From Staphylotrichum longicolle (taxonomy: Eukaryota > Ascomycota > Sordariomycetes > Sordariales > Chaetomiaceae): DNA of 64,000 bases. Positions 1 to 11,431 of this stretch are shown piece after piece. Position 1 is the stretch's first letter. The number at the start of each line of letters is the position of its first letter. The stretch is from the NCBI GenBank assembly GCA_019096155.1, contig JAHCVI010000001.1, positions 2,542,001 through 2,606,000 of the forward strand, given 5' to 3'. Made by a program: the position numbers and the translations under genes. The notes under the pieces were generated by a model. It searched no databases and was not told the origin of the DNA. It saw nothing but the letters and a program-made list of their open reading frames with translations.

Positions 1-3000
1 TGGTAGCTTGACGGCTGGCCACAGCGAGATTTGGGAGAGGGAGGAGGCCCGGGCCCATTCATCAATCCAGCGTCAGACAGCGACCTGGTCGTGTGGATCG
101 AGTCGCTGTTGTGTGTGTGGGTTTGGCCATTTGGCCAGGAGCAGGCGGGTGGAGACGGGGGACTGGGGATGGTGGACGGGGGCACGGGGGGATGGGATGG
201 GACGGGGGGGGGGACGGGGGACACGGAGTGGGGAGAAGCAGGAGGGGGACGAACTGCAGACACTTCAGACAGGGTACAGAAAAGCGTATGTGTGTACCAC
301 TGAAGTTTGGCGTTGATAGAACGTCAATGTTATGTGTGGTGGTTGTGTTTTGTTCTGTTCTCTGTCCTGTGTTTTGTGTTCTGTGTTTTGTGCTCCTTCC
401 GGTCTGTTCTGCTCCGTGACACAGAGCGGTGGTGTTCTAACACACCCCGGGCAGGCTGGGACGGCCCAGGAGAGGGCTCAGCGGGCTCGAGGCTCAACAA
501 GGACGGGAAATAACCGACGACACGGGACAGGGCAGCCAAGTCCAAGTGCCAGCGGGTTCGGGACGCTTGTGCCTCGAAAGAAACGACCAAGGCAGATCCG
601 CGGCCTTGCCTGCTCTCGGCGCGCTCGAACCCATGGGGCGAAAGTCAAGAGTCTGGAAGCCCTTGGGGAGAGGGCGGATGGGCAATTGGGACGGAAATAA
701 AGCCCGCTCCCACGATTGGTCTCTGGATTTGATGAAGGGTAGTCAACGGGCAAGGACCCTCTCCAAGAAGCTTGCCAAGGTTGGAGCGGCAGGCAGGCAA
801 TGGCAGGCAATGGCAGGCTCTGGCAGGGCTCTGGCAGGGCTCTGGCAGGGCTCTGGCAGGCTCGAGTGGCTCGCTCAGGCTTGCAGGTTTGGACGGAAAT
901 GGGTGGGTGGAACGCTGGCATGCCTGGCAAGATGGAAGGGAGCATGGAACGGGCGCCCATCGGGGGAAGCACGGAATGTGTGGGTGCGCGCCCCCTCCTT
1001 CTGGCGGCGGGAGCCAGTCAGAAGGCCCGGTGCAGGTGGGGCCTGCTGCGAGAACGGGAAAGGTGCAATCTCAGCGACAGCCGGGCCCGGCGCTGAGTGG
1101 TCCGCCCGGCGGGCCCCCTGTTTTCTGGCTGTCTTCTCGAAAAACCGTCGAACACGCTACTGCATCCCAAAGCCCTCGACCTGCCCGTGCCCAGCGGTCC
1201 CACAGCGCAAAAGGAGCCGGCGCCGACACAGTGCCGGATGCCCACCTGAGCCCACCCACAAAAGTCCAATAAAACCGCCGCTAAGACGCTGCACCACGCA
1301 ATAAACTGCAACCATGTCGCCGCAAGCATGTCGCCCGCTCGGACCCCTCTGTGCTCGCAAATCCCTTTCACTTGCGAAGCCGAAGTTCACCCCATGAAAG
1401 AGACCAGCACAAAGACGGTCAAGTCTGGGTGCCACAAGGGGCGGATTCTTGCTCGGGGAGGGGCCCTCCCTTCTCTGCATTTGGAACTGGACACAAGAGA
1501 CCCCTCAACGAGTCTTGTCTTGGTCTGGCCTGGCTGACAGACGACTCACGAGTGGTGCGTTGAAAGGAAGGCTGGATGGCTGGATGGGTGGATGGGGTTG
1601 AAGTAGCAGCCACAGGGCTTCATCAAATCGCCGTCGCCGGTCGCTGGGGGTCGCAGACAAGGACGTCAGAGAACAGGTGTTGGGAACACAGGTTGAGCGG
1701 CATGCAGGAGCCGGCGCATGTGTCCCTGTCGTCGCCAGGGCCAGCATGAACACCAAACCGATCAAACCTGCAAAGCGCCGAGCGGCCGAGTGATCATCGC
1801 TGCCGCCCAACGTCAAGTCGAAAACACTCCCTGCCGTGCCTGATAATCTACTGCAAGCTGTACCTGTGCACACGGAGCACGACCTGAGGGTGTCGAGTGC
1901 AGATCGCAACAGCAGCAGTTACGCTTGCCAATGCGCGGATGTTCAATTGACGGGGCACCTCACGTCCCGAAGTTCTCCTGTGGTAAGGTAAGGTAAGGGA
2001 ATGGGAGATATGCCAGCGTCTCATGTAAGCTGAATTTGTGACCTCGCTGCTCTTTGAGTCCATCCACGGGCTGGTATGAGGCAGGTACATACCAAGTAGT
2101 GGAGGTGGAGTCGGCGCTTGAAGGTTCTCCAACAATGCCACAACGGCCAACCTTTCCAAATCAAACATGCAGCACAGGGAAAAAAAAGAAAGGGGCCAAG
2201 AGAGCCTTGGTCAACCCCACATTCCTAGCACAGGAAACTTTGGACCTTCTCGAAGCAGACAAACCAGGCGAACGTGATGCCGCACTAGCGCCGAGTGCCC
2301 CACGAATTGCGCAAGCATGCACGAGTCGAGGTCTCCGCCTGCTCCACACACTCCACGAGAGCCTGCAATGACCCCTGCGTCTGTTCCGTCCAAAAACGCA
2401 TCCACACATGTGTGGACAGAAGGCATGGAAACGGCATCAGGGGTCTGTAGCCTCCGAAATTGAAATTGTTTGAAAAATGTTGTGTGAATGCTCAGCACGT
2501 TCACTGTGAACAGGAGTGCCGCGCTGAACAACTCCCTTCCATTTCCTGCACGGTATGTACACAGTAGTGCGCATCAAAGCCTGAGGTGACCAGCAACTGC
2601 ATCATGTTTCTCAGCAGCTCGATCGCGCGCCCTTCCTTCTTTTAGCCGTGCCGGTTCCTCTCTTGTCTGCATCGTTTGGTGTGTCCCTTCCACGATCCCA
2701 CCAATGAACAGTGCCATCAGCTTTCAAAGGGATCAGCTCAGTCCACACGCGGCTCACATAAGGCTTAATGGGCGCTGGCCTATCATGGGCCAGAGACTCG
2801 GTTGACCCCAGGGCACAGCTCGACATGGGATTGTTGAGGGTAGCACTCGGCACTGATCTATCATCTAACTCCAGAGGCACCTCATCCTCCCGCCCGCGCG
2901 GACATCTCGTTGGCAGCACTGCGCGCCCCGGAGCCGACACCCCCAACCCGAAGCCCGGGTCCGGCGTCTCGGCCGGGCCTCGCATCCCATTCAAGACCCC

Positions 3001-4761
3001 CACACTCGGGCTCTCTCACTTCCACCCGCAACGTTTGACCTGCACAATCCACACTCTGAGACATGCATCTGTGACGTGTCGGCTTTTTTGTGCGCGATCT
3101 CATGCTTCCAGCGCGTTCTTGTCTCCTTCTCGAGTAAAGTCCCTGTCTACGGAGCTGGATCACCTCTTGTTGTGCTGTTGTTTCACCGTGTGCCAACCCA
3201 CCCCGGGACGCACACAAGCTCAACTCCCTTGAATCACCACCACACCGTCACTACACCCACGCGCACACGCACACAGACATGGCATGAAACTGACAACGAC
3301 AATGGCGCAAACAGCGTTCAAGCCCCCGGTTGAAACAACTGTCCATCTCACGGCCCGGCATCCCGTTGACAAACCTCACCACAGGCTATAAATAGTTGTC
3401 TCTCTCCCCACACGTTTCAGCCCTGTTGATCCGGCTCTGTGGTTTTTATTTCTGTTACACACACGAGCGACGAGCCGCCAACAAGTTACAGCTCACATTG
3501 CGAGAATCTTCTTTTGCTGCCTGTTGACACCGGTTTGAGAGACGGCGGGTTATGCAGGAGATCACAAACCCAAAACATCTGCGCTCCCTCGTCACACAAG
3601 AAAAGAGGCCGATGGGGGGAACCAAAGACATCCGCCCGGAGAAGGGAAAACGTGCGATTTTCTTTGTGGCCTTTGAGGTCAACCAAGCGCTGCCTGAGAA
3701 CCAACTGTCTGGATGGGAGTTGAATACCAGGTAACTTGTCACACCACAACTCTTTCTTGGAAGAGTCTGCCAACTCGAAACTTCCAAAAGGAACCGGTCC
3801 CGTCATCCGGGCCGGGGGGGGGGGGGGGGTGGGGTTTATACCCGGAGCAACGGTCAATCAATGATGCGGAACTCTGTTGCGATGGTTGGGATAGGAAGGA
3901 GCTGCCCGATGAATCTTCCACTGTTGACCTTAGGTAACATCTCGACACTAGGAACCTAGCACCACACATCACTTGCTTGCGTGTCTTGTGCTTCTCCCCC
4001 AGCACTAGGTACCATCCCTTACCCCCATGCCGCAGGCCGCCGCCCTCCTCAACAACACAATGGAACCACCCACATCATCGTCACCGGCAAACAATCCTCC
4101 AACTCTCATCAAAAATCTACAATGAAATTTACTTTTCTACGCCGAATCCTAACCTTCTTTTAGCGTCCTCTCGTAGTCCGCCCACCCACACGTATCTACA
4201 TCCCCCCCATGAGCCCATCCACCCCCCAGCCCGCCTTTCATGTCCCATCCATCAACACCCAGCACAGTTGGTGCATGCATGCAACGTCGACCACCTCTCC
4301 ACCCCATCTAGTAAACCCCGCGCTCTGCCCGATCTCTGAAGAAAAGCTCCTGCTGCTTGCCGCCACAGGTCTCATGACAAATCATCCGTTCGATGTGAGA
4401 AAGGATAACAACAAAGAAGAGAAACCAGATACTCATGAGTTCGGAAAATCCCATGCAAAAACCGATGCAGAAATGATTGGAAAAGCAAGAGAGGGCTGTC
4501 CATGGCATGGCGATCCCAGCCATCCCCAAACAGAAAAAACACTTCACCCTTTCAACAACTCTATGATTTTTATGCCCCACCCGTGCATGCCCGCTTGCTC
4601 GCTGAGCGAGACACCAGCAGCACATGCATGCTCGACGATGAAAACATGGTCAGAAAAAAAGAGTTTAGCATGACAAAGAAATACATGACCCTTCCCAAGC
4701 ATCACATCATCCCTGCTGCCTCTCCGGCGTGCCTCTCCCATATCCTGATCCTGGCCGAACC
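1..4761. other. Intergenic region without a supported gene
   Basis: I see no reading frame here with protein-like composition or a recognisable family. The open frames are short, rich in Arg, Pro, Gly and Ser, and overlap each other. Visible structure includes a short tandem repeat near 791-870, a G/T-rich stretch at 140-420, a small GGTAA-type repeat near 1981-1998, a run of G at about 3819-3832, and a TATA-like TATAAATAG at about 3386. The right edge is the 3' end of the deubiquitinase gene on the minus strand. A short non-coding transcript starting at the TATA-like site is possible but nothing else supports it. Confidence 0.6.
791..870. repeat. Short tandem repeat, 11-bp unit
   Basis: About four to five tandem copies of an 11-bp unit (CTCTGGCAGGG) follow two or three copies of a related GCAATGGCAG unit. 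The copies are nearly identical. The repeat lies in gene-free DNA and has no evident coding role. Confidence 0.75.
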
Positions 4762-7700
4762 CTAGGCATGCGGCTTCTCTCCCCGGGCCACCGCGGCAGC
4801 AGGAACCTGCTCATCCGTATCCCCCACGTGGATCTCCGCGACCTTGTCGCTGGCCAGGTCGTCATCCTCACCACCACCCAGACCATCCGGGGGCGGCACC
4901 GTGTGGATCTGCTGCTTGACCCACGTCCGGGCGGCGATCTGGTTGATGTACTCCTGGTCTTCCGCCGACGGCGGCGGTGGCTGCACATCGTAATCGTCGG
5001 CAAACCCGTTGGGCGTCGGCTCGGGCGGCTCGATATAATCAGCGCCTGGCTCCCGCTGGAGGAGGCTCTCCATGTCGCGATCGCGATCCGAGCTGTTCAG
5101 GTCCAGGCCAACATCATCACCGTTGACCGAGGAGCCATCGTTCTGCGCCACGTCGCTGGCAATGTCGTCGTCGGCCGCTTCTGAGCCGGCTTTGCTAGCG
5201 TTGGGGAGATTGTCAAAGCTCCAGTTGCTGGGTCCGATGACCGACGTCATAGCTGCCATGCCGGCTGTGTCGTATTCCGTGAGGCCGATGCCCTCGTCCT
5301 CAGGGTCCACCTCGATGCTCGAGTGAAGAGCGGTGCCGTTGTTCCACGGGGCCAGGTCGGTCTCGTAGTCCGGGTACGACCGCTGCTCGAACTCCTCGCC
5401 GCGCCTATCCCATCCACGACCTCCCCGAGGGAGAGTTGGACCGGCTCCGGTCGAAGCGCTCGGCGATCCACGCTGGGAGGAGGAGCCTTGGCCGAGACGC
5501 TGGCCTTCCCCCGACTCCGACATGTCGTCATCGGGGCCCTGGTTGTAGCGGTCAAAGATCTCTTGGAACTTTGGGCCGCCCAACGGGACGCTGGAGCGGC
5601 GGCGGTAGAAGAGAAGATACGCGGCCGAAGTCACCACCCTAGCGGTGTCTTTCTGCTTGGTAACCGAGGTATCTAGCAGCGAGGGTTTAGCATACGCAAC
5701 GTTTTTTGAATGACAGCATAGGGCAGCTCACCATTGTACTCGTACCACTCGCCGTCGATAAAGTTCTTGGCAAAAGCCGTGTAGTGGCCGCCACCCAAGC
5801 CGCCCCAATGGTCATCAACGGCAATCAAGTCGTAGATCTCCTCCTTGCCGTCTTCCTTGTCGATGACGCGCTTTGTCAGGTCAAGTCCCTCGACGGGGAA
5901 GTCGACAAGAATGTCCAGCTTGTCACGTCTCCATCCACTCGAGCTGAAGCGCTTGAGATGGACCACCAGAATATCCGGTGTCTTCCAGAGATCAAACTTC
6001 TTGCTTGCTCGGCGATGCTCTTTGCAGCGGGGGCAATACCACGTATCCTGCTCGGAGAGGATCTCCTCCTTCTCGAACTCGTCCAGGCAGTCGTCCAGTG
6101 CAATACCGTGCTTCTTCCGGAGTTGTCGCGCCTTTTGCTTGGCGACCAAGGCGGGATCCTCCAAGGTCTGGACGTCCTTGTACGTCTTCATGCCCTGCTT
6201 GCTGTCATTTGGCGACATGCCACCAAAGAGAAGGTCATAGGCGGATTCGTTCCACTCCACCATGATGCCCTCGCCGAGGCCAATCAGAGCATCGCCGGGA
6301 AGGAAACATTCTGCCTCGATGGCAGGCTCGGCCACCGACTGCTGGAAACGGGCGCCGCGCTGCTGTTGCTTGTCGAAGCGCTTTTTCCCCTTTTTACCGT
6401 AAGTCCTGTATTGCTTCTTGTTCTTTTTGCCCCGAGCGCTTACTTGGCTGTTTGGACGTTGGTTGAACTAGAGGTTGCATAAGCAAACATGGTCAGCCAA
6501 ACTGCAACCTGGGCCTCTTCAGGGGCAAAAGTGTTACGCACCTTGGCCTTGGGGAAGTCGGAGTCCTCGTCGCTGGATTCTTCGGCCATGCGGGTGACGA
6601 CAGAAGTTGGTAGTCTCGCGGACCCCTCGCTGCCGCTCTCATCGGTGCCATCCAGCGGCTCCGGGCTCCGCATCTCAATGTCTGAGGCGGGCAACTTAGG
6701 TTCCCTGGAGCTCAGTCGAGGCAACTGACCGTCCTCCGTCGTCGAGTTCCAGCCGGTGGGAACGAGGGCGCCAGACTCGGAAAAGTAGCTCAGATCGAAG
6801 AGATTCTGAAGATCCGGGTCAAGGAACGCGAGAGGATTAACCCACTTGGGTCGCCTCTGCCTGAACCTCCGTAGCACCTGGGATGATCTTTTGAGATGGA
6901 CAGTTAGCAAACGGTGTTCAACTTTGAAGAGGTCTGACTTTGCGGGCTTACCCTGCAGGCGGCGCGGACGCAGGGGCATTCGCATCAGCTGCGTCACGCA
7001 TGGTCACATCAACCATGTCGTCCTCTCCCTCTACCGACTTGGCGATAACCTTGGAGTCGCCTGCAGAATCCACGTCGGACGCAGCCGTGTTGACCATCTC
7101 GGGGTCCGTCGCCTCGTCAACATCATCATCCGAGGCGAGCTGCTGCCACGTTGTGTAGGTGGCAACCTTTTCCAAGATCTTCCGACGAATGGCTTCCATA
7201 TCGCGAGCCTCCTCGGGTGTCACGACGATGAAGTGCGGCGGCGGCGCAACCTCCGAGTTCTTGCGCCCATAGCGCTTCCGAACAGACGGCTCGTTGGGCT
7301 CGATACGATGAAGGACCGGGACCAGCATGCGCTCGGCTCTAGGATCAACCACAGGCGAAGAGTCATCCTCTTCGCGAGACGGCGACCTCTGCCGTTCCTT
7401 CTTGCCTTGCTTCTTCAGCCCAGAGGAATTTGTTGGCACAACTTCAACCTCGTGCACTACGGCTACGTCGCTGGTTTGGATCTCGTCAGAAACTGCAGAC
7501 CCATCGTCGTACAGCTTGAAGAACTTGGAATGGAACTCCTCGCCAGCAACGAGGCGTTCAACGGGGACTCCGACCCGCACGGAGATGTACTGTTTCATCG
7601 CTCTAATGCTGCTGTTCTTATCGAGATCGACAACAATGTCAACTGGCGCATCATTCAGAGGGAAGAACTTGACTGTCCGAGACCAGACATTGGCCACGGG

Positions 7701-9976
7701 GAGCGGCAGGGTGAGATTGTTGAAAGGGTCGAACGTGATGCTAACTTTGTCACAGACGGGACACACCAGGGTGGACTTGTACATGCCGGTGAAGAGATCG
7801 GCAATGACGGAGTCGTCTCTCTTCTTGGTGATGTCCCAAACTTTGGCGGCCATCTCACGTACGGCCGCCGGGTTGTTGATCATGTCGTCAGTCGAGTCGG
7901 GCTTCTCGATGTAGGGCTTCTTCTTGATGCGATTCAGATCCTCTTGGAGACCGTCGAGCAAGAAACCAAGGAATTCCTGCGAGTCCTGCTGACCGTACCC
8001 GGAGAAGGCGGGAGCGTACCGCCCGATGATACTCTTGAAATGGCGCGGGGCGATCGAGCCAGGTGCGGGATCCTTATAGATCTCTTCCAACAAGCGCCCG
8101 TAAGCGGCGGCGACATCGCCGTTGTGAGACAGAGGGTTGTCTGGGTTAATCTCCTTCTGCGCCTCGTGCGTGAGGAAGTATTTTGTGAGCTCCTCGACGC
8201 TCCTCACGCATTGGAGAGCCGAGTTCATGTAGCAGGTGTTGCCCAGGTTTTGCAAGCCAACGCAGCCGATTGTGCGCCCCGGCTTTTGCTGCGCCCTGCC
8301 CCTGGTCAGAGCCCCCGAGGGCGCTGGGCTGCTGCGTCCACTGGCAGTGCCGCCGGCCGGGGCAGAGAGTCTGGAAGAAGGGTCTCGGATCGCTTGGGCC
8401 TTATCCTTGATGCCGCTGCCCCTGAAAGTGGAGACGAATGCATCACGATCGATCTGCTCGTCCAGAACAAGGGTCTGGTCAACAGCGAGACCCACCAAGG
8501 CCAGTGACTTCTTTCCATTGTAGTTGGAGTTGGTAGTGGTGTCGTCGGCATCCACCAGGCCACGGTCGACGTCCTTCTCAAGTTTCAGAAATGTCTCCAC
8601 GTCCACAAGCATCTCCGGCCAAGCGCCGGGAACGGATGGAGGACCGTTGGTGATACCGGCGTCACGGGCCGGTGAATCAGGGGGCGTCTTCATCCCGGAC
8701 GGCTCGGAGCTAGGCTCTGTGGCCGGAATGGTCTGGAGAACTCTCCACACGCGCACCTTTTTATCGGCCGCCACGCCAGCAAGCCTCTTGACCTGCTTCA
8801 AAAAGTTGTGATAGCCGAACGAGGTGCTCTGGACTACGACGGGCGGTGCCGGCTTCTTCAACTTGATTTCCTGCTCAATCGGGATGGGGCTGATCGCGGA
8901 CCATAGCCGGTGGATGGTAAACACCGGGGGATGGAACTCGAACTGGATTGTCGGGAGGCTCACGGAATCAGGGGCCGTGTTATGGGCAAACCGGACGATG
9001 GGTGACTGCCCGGCGACCAGCCCGTACCATGACAGAAGGAGATCCCAGGCGTCCTTGGGAAAGAGCTCAAAGTTTTCGGTGCCCATGCCCGATTTCAGCT
9101 TAACGCAGAGTTGGCCCGTGGAATCTGTGAAGATGGCTTGGATAATATCGGCGTTGTCGACGGGACCAATTGCTGCCCCTTCTGACGTATCCTTGCTCGC
9201 ATGCTTCGCATCCGAACCAAAAGCCTGCGCCCTGCCGAGCCATTGTCGAGACACCAGGTAAGCTTCATCGCCCTCCTTCACCGGTGTCTCGGCAAAGGCG
9301 TTGACGAGCGTCTCGATTGTCTTGATTTGTTGCTCGAGCGGGGGAATATCTGCAACCGTGAATTAGCCACCATAGCATGCCAGTGAGAGCAGCTTTAGGA
9401 ACAAAGGTTACCGGTCCGTAGCGGAAGCTCGGCTCTCACATCGGCCGCAGTAATATTGGAATCATTGATCTCTTTCTTGCCCTCATCTTGTCTTGATTCA
9501 CCCGCTGTTTCTGTCCCTTGAGAGTCAGGGGCCGTGATCATGTCCACATCCTCCCTCGCGTCCACGGTGTCCTGCTCTGGCTCCATGCTGGAGGCTGGGC
9601 GTTTGAGGGGAGAAGAGGATCGGTGGTGGGGAAGATCGGCGGCGCCCCCCATCAGAGCGCGTCGGACGGATTGGTGGATTGGCGACTGGTTGCCTGCGGA
9701 CCCGTAATCCGGCAGCAGCGAAGCCGAGCGGGAGTCAGCGAGATCGGGGTCCCGGTCGAAATCGACGGACAAGTCGGCCGAGGCAGCGCACGGGGAGCTC
9801 GCAGCTGAGGACGGCGAGTCGGCAAAGGAGGCGGCCTGACTGTGCAGGCGGGGCGGGACACCCGAGGCGGGCAGCGAGTCGGCACGGAGGAATGTGGGCG
9901 TGCTGACGCCGGTCGGGGAGGCGGCCGTAAAGGAGAAGGTGGGATCGGCGTCTTCCTCGGTGGAGGGCAGCACCAA
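4762..9976 (-). CDS. Ubiquitin carboxyl-terminal hydrolase, Ubp12/USP4-15 type
   Basis: A cysteine protease that removes ubiquitin from proteins. Five exons fit: 9976-9412 (5' end uncertain), 9349-6952, 6887-6542, 6467-5732 and 5672-4762, with introns 9350-9411, 6888-6951, 6468-6541 and 5673-5731 that all keep frame. A DUSP-like region lies at the start of exon 2. The Cys box GLQNLGNTCYMNSALQC is near 8230. CPVC and CPRC pairs typical of the USP zinc site are near 7750 and 6030. The His box with GGGHYTAF is near 5775. The split catalytic domain with a long insert is the Ubp12/USP4/USP15 arrangement. The product is at least 1651 residues, which is long for the family because the N-terminal 190 residues and the C-terminus are Ser/Pro/Asp-rich and probably disordered. 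No ATG lies at the 5' end: the frame stays open upstream of 9976 to about 10090, so the start is probably further upstream or on another exon. Family call is firm; orthology to yeast UBP12 is inferred. Confidence 0.9.
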
Positions 9977-11361
9977 GTCCTCAGGCTTGCTGTGCTCCCT
10001 GGTTGACTGGCGGGTGATCCTCCGTTTCTTTTGGGAAGACGTGGTGAAGGTGAGCTGCCCGCGCAGCTCGAGAATGCCTATTTGCTGGAGGGTGAGGGGT
10101 GGTGAGGAAGGGCACGTTCGACGGTGGGCGAAGAGGCGCCAGGACAGAGGAAGGGGTGGAGAGGAAGCAGCACGGGTACTGCCTGGACTGGTGGGATGTG
10201 AGGACGACAGGCGCAGGTTGGGTGGATAAGACGTCCGTCGACGGTAGCGGCGGAGGGCGCAATGGGGCGAACGGCCAAAATTCTGGAGTAATCGCAGGGA
10301 GCCGTGGGTGCATCAGCGGCCCAGGGAACCAACACACCGATCTCTGGGCGGTGGTCAGAGGCGAAGGGTGAAGCGAGGCGTCGGCAGGCGCTGGCGCATT
10401 TCCTCGCTTTCTCTGGCGACAATTTTGCTCTGGCTGCCAGGGACGCCTGTGAATGAGTGTGACGCTCAGCTCCAGAAGGCGAGCCTGTGCAACGCGAGTA
10501 TGCGACAAGCAAACTGTTGTTGCACGGTTTGAAATGTTCCTTTTTTCGAAATCGGCCAGGGAAAGCGGGAGGCCGTGCCAACAGCCGTCCCACCACGGTA
10601 CAACCTTGGTAGTTTTTCCGCCGGGTGTGGGTTGTCAGTGGGGACGACTTGCACGTGCTGGAAGAAGTTGTTCAGTCTGAGAGGGCTTCTAGACCAAGGA
10701 AGGTCAGGTAGTTTTTCTGGCCGATGTCTGGAGAGATCAAGGTTGTTGTCAACCGTTGCGGGTTTGTTGGCCGTCACTGTGTACTGAGAAACCAAGAATC
10801 AGGCAGGTTCCAAGTCGACCTCCTGTGCAGCCCTGGAGTTGCTCCCTCTCAGTTCCAGGTTTCCAGACGGCCCCACGTCCTCCGTGCCCACTTACGACCG
10901 CACACTGTACATGGTTCCGCGCTAATGGAAGGGGGCTCTCAGGGCAGCGGCGGTTTCCAGGGCCTCAGCAGGCGCGCAATGCAGGGCCTGTGCAGTTGCC
11001 GCCTGCGGATGGAAGCATGCCTTTTACGCAGGTGTTGCACTTTGTCTGGTGCCCACATCCGTATTTGGAAACAGGATTGCTACAGTGCATTAGTTTCCCC
11101 CACGCTCTGCCTGTATCTGTCTCTTGTGTCTCGGACATCAACATCAACATCAATGATGCCCTCAGAAGGTCTACCATATGCCCGTCTCCGCCAGAGCTCC
11201 TGTACCAACAACCGCAAACACAAAGACCCCAGTGCTGTCTTGGCCGTGAATTACACCTCCTGCGTCCCTGGTCCCTGGTCAACAAGTCTTGGGTCTCTAT
11301 TCCGTCTCTTTTCTTTTCTATCGCTGCCTCTTCAACCCCTTCACCACCAAAAAAACAACTT
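9977..11361. other. Region between deubiquitinase and insulysin genes
   Basis: The right half is the 3' flank of the minus-strand insulysin gene and the left half is the 5' flank of the minus-strand deubiquitinase. The deubiquitinase frame stays open to about 10090, so missing N-terminal coding sequence or a first exon may lie in 9977-10500. Other open frames are Pro/Arg-rich and unconvincing. Confidence 0.5.
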
Positions 11362-11426
11362 GCCTGGGCGCCGGTCCTGGGCGCCTGTCCTGGGCGCCTG
11401 TCCTGGGCGCCTGTCCTGGGCGCCGG
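11362..11426. repeat. Five tandem copies of a 13-bp GC-rich unit at the Ste23 3' end
   Basis: Five head-to-tail copies of TCCTGGGCGCCTG. The first and last differ slightly and end in CCGG. Each unit contains the palindrome GGCGCC. The array ends five bases from the stop codon of the minus-strand insulysin gene (stop at 11432-11434), so it would be transcribed in that gene's 3' UTR. Confidence 0.9.
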
Positions 11427-11431
11427 TGGCA

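Noticed and set aside
3380..3740. Possible TATA-driven short gene on the plus strand
   Set aside because: TATAAATAG is present, but the frames downstream are short and have no protein-like character.
6846..8507. 553-codon plus-strand open frame
   Set aside because: It is antisense to the catalytic exon of the deubiquitinase, whose minus-strand frame carries all USP motifs. High GC makes long antisense frames common here.
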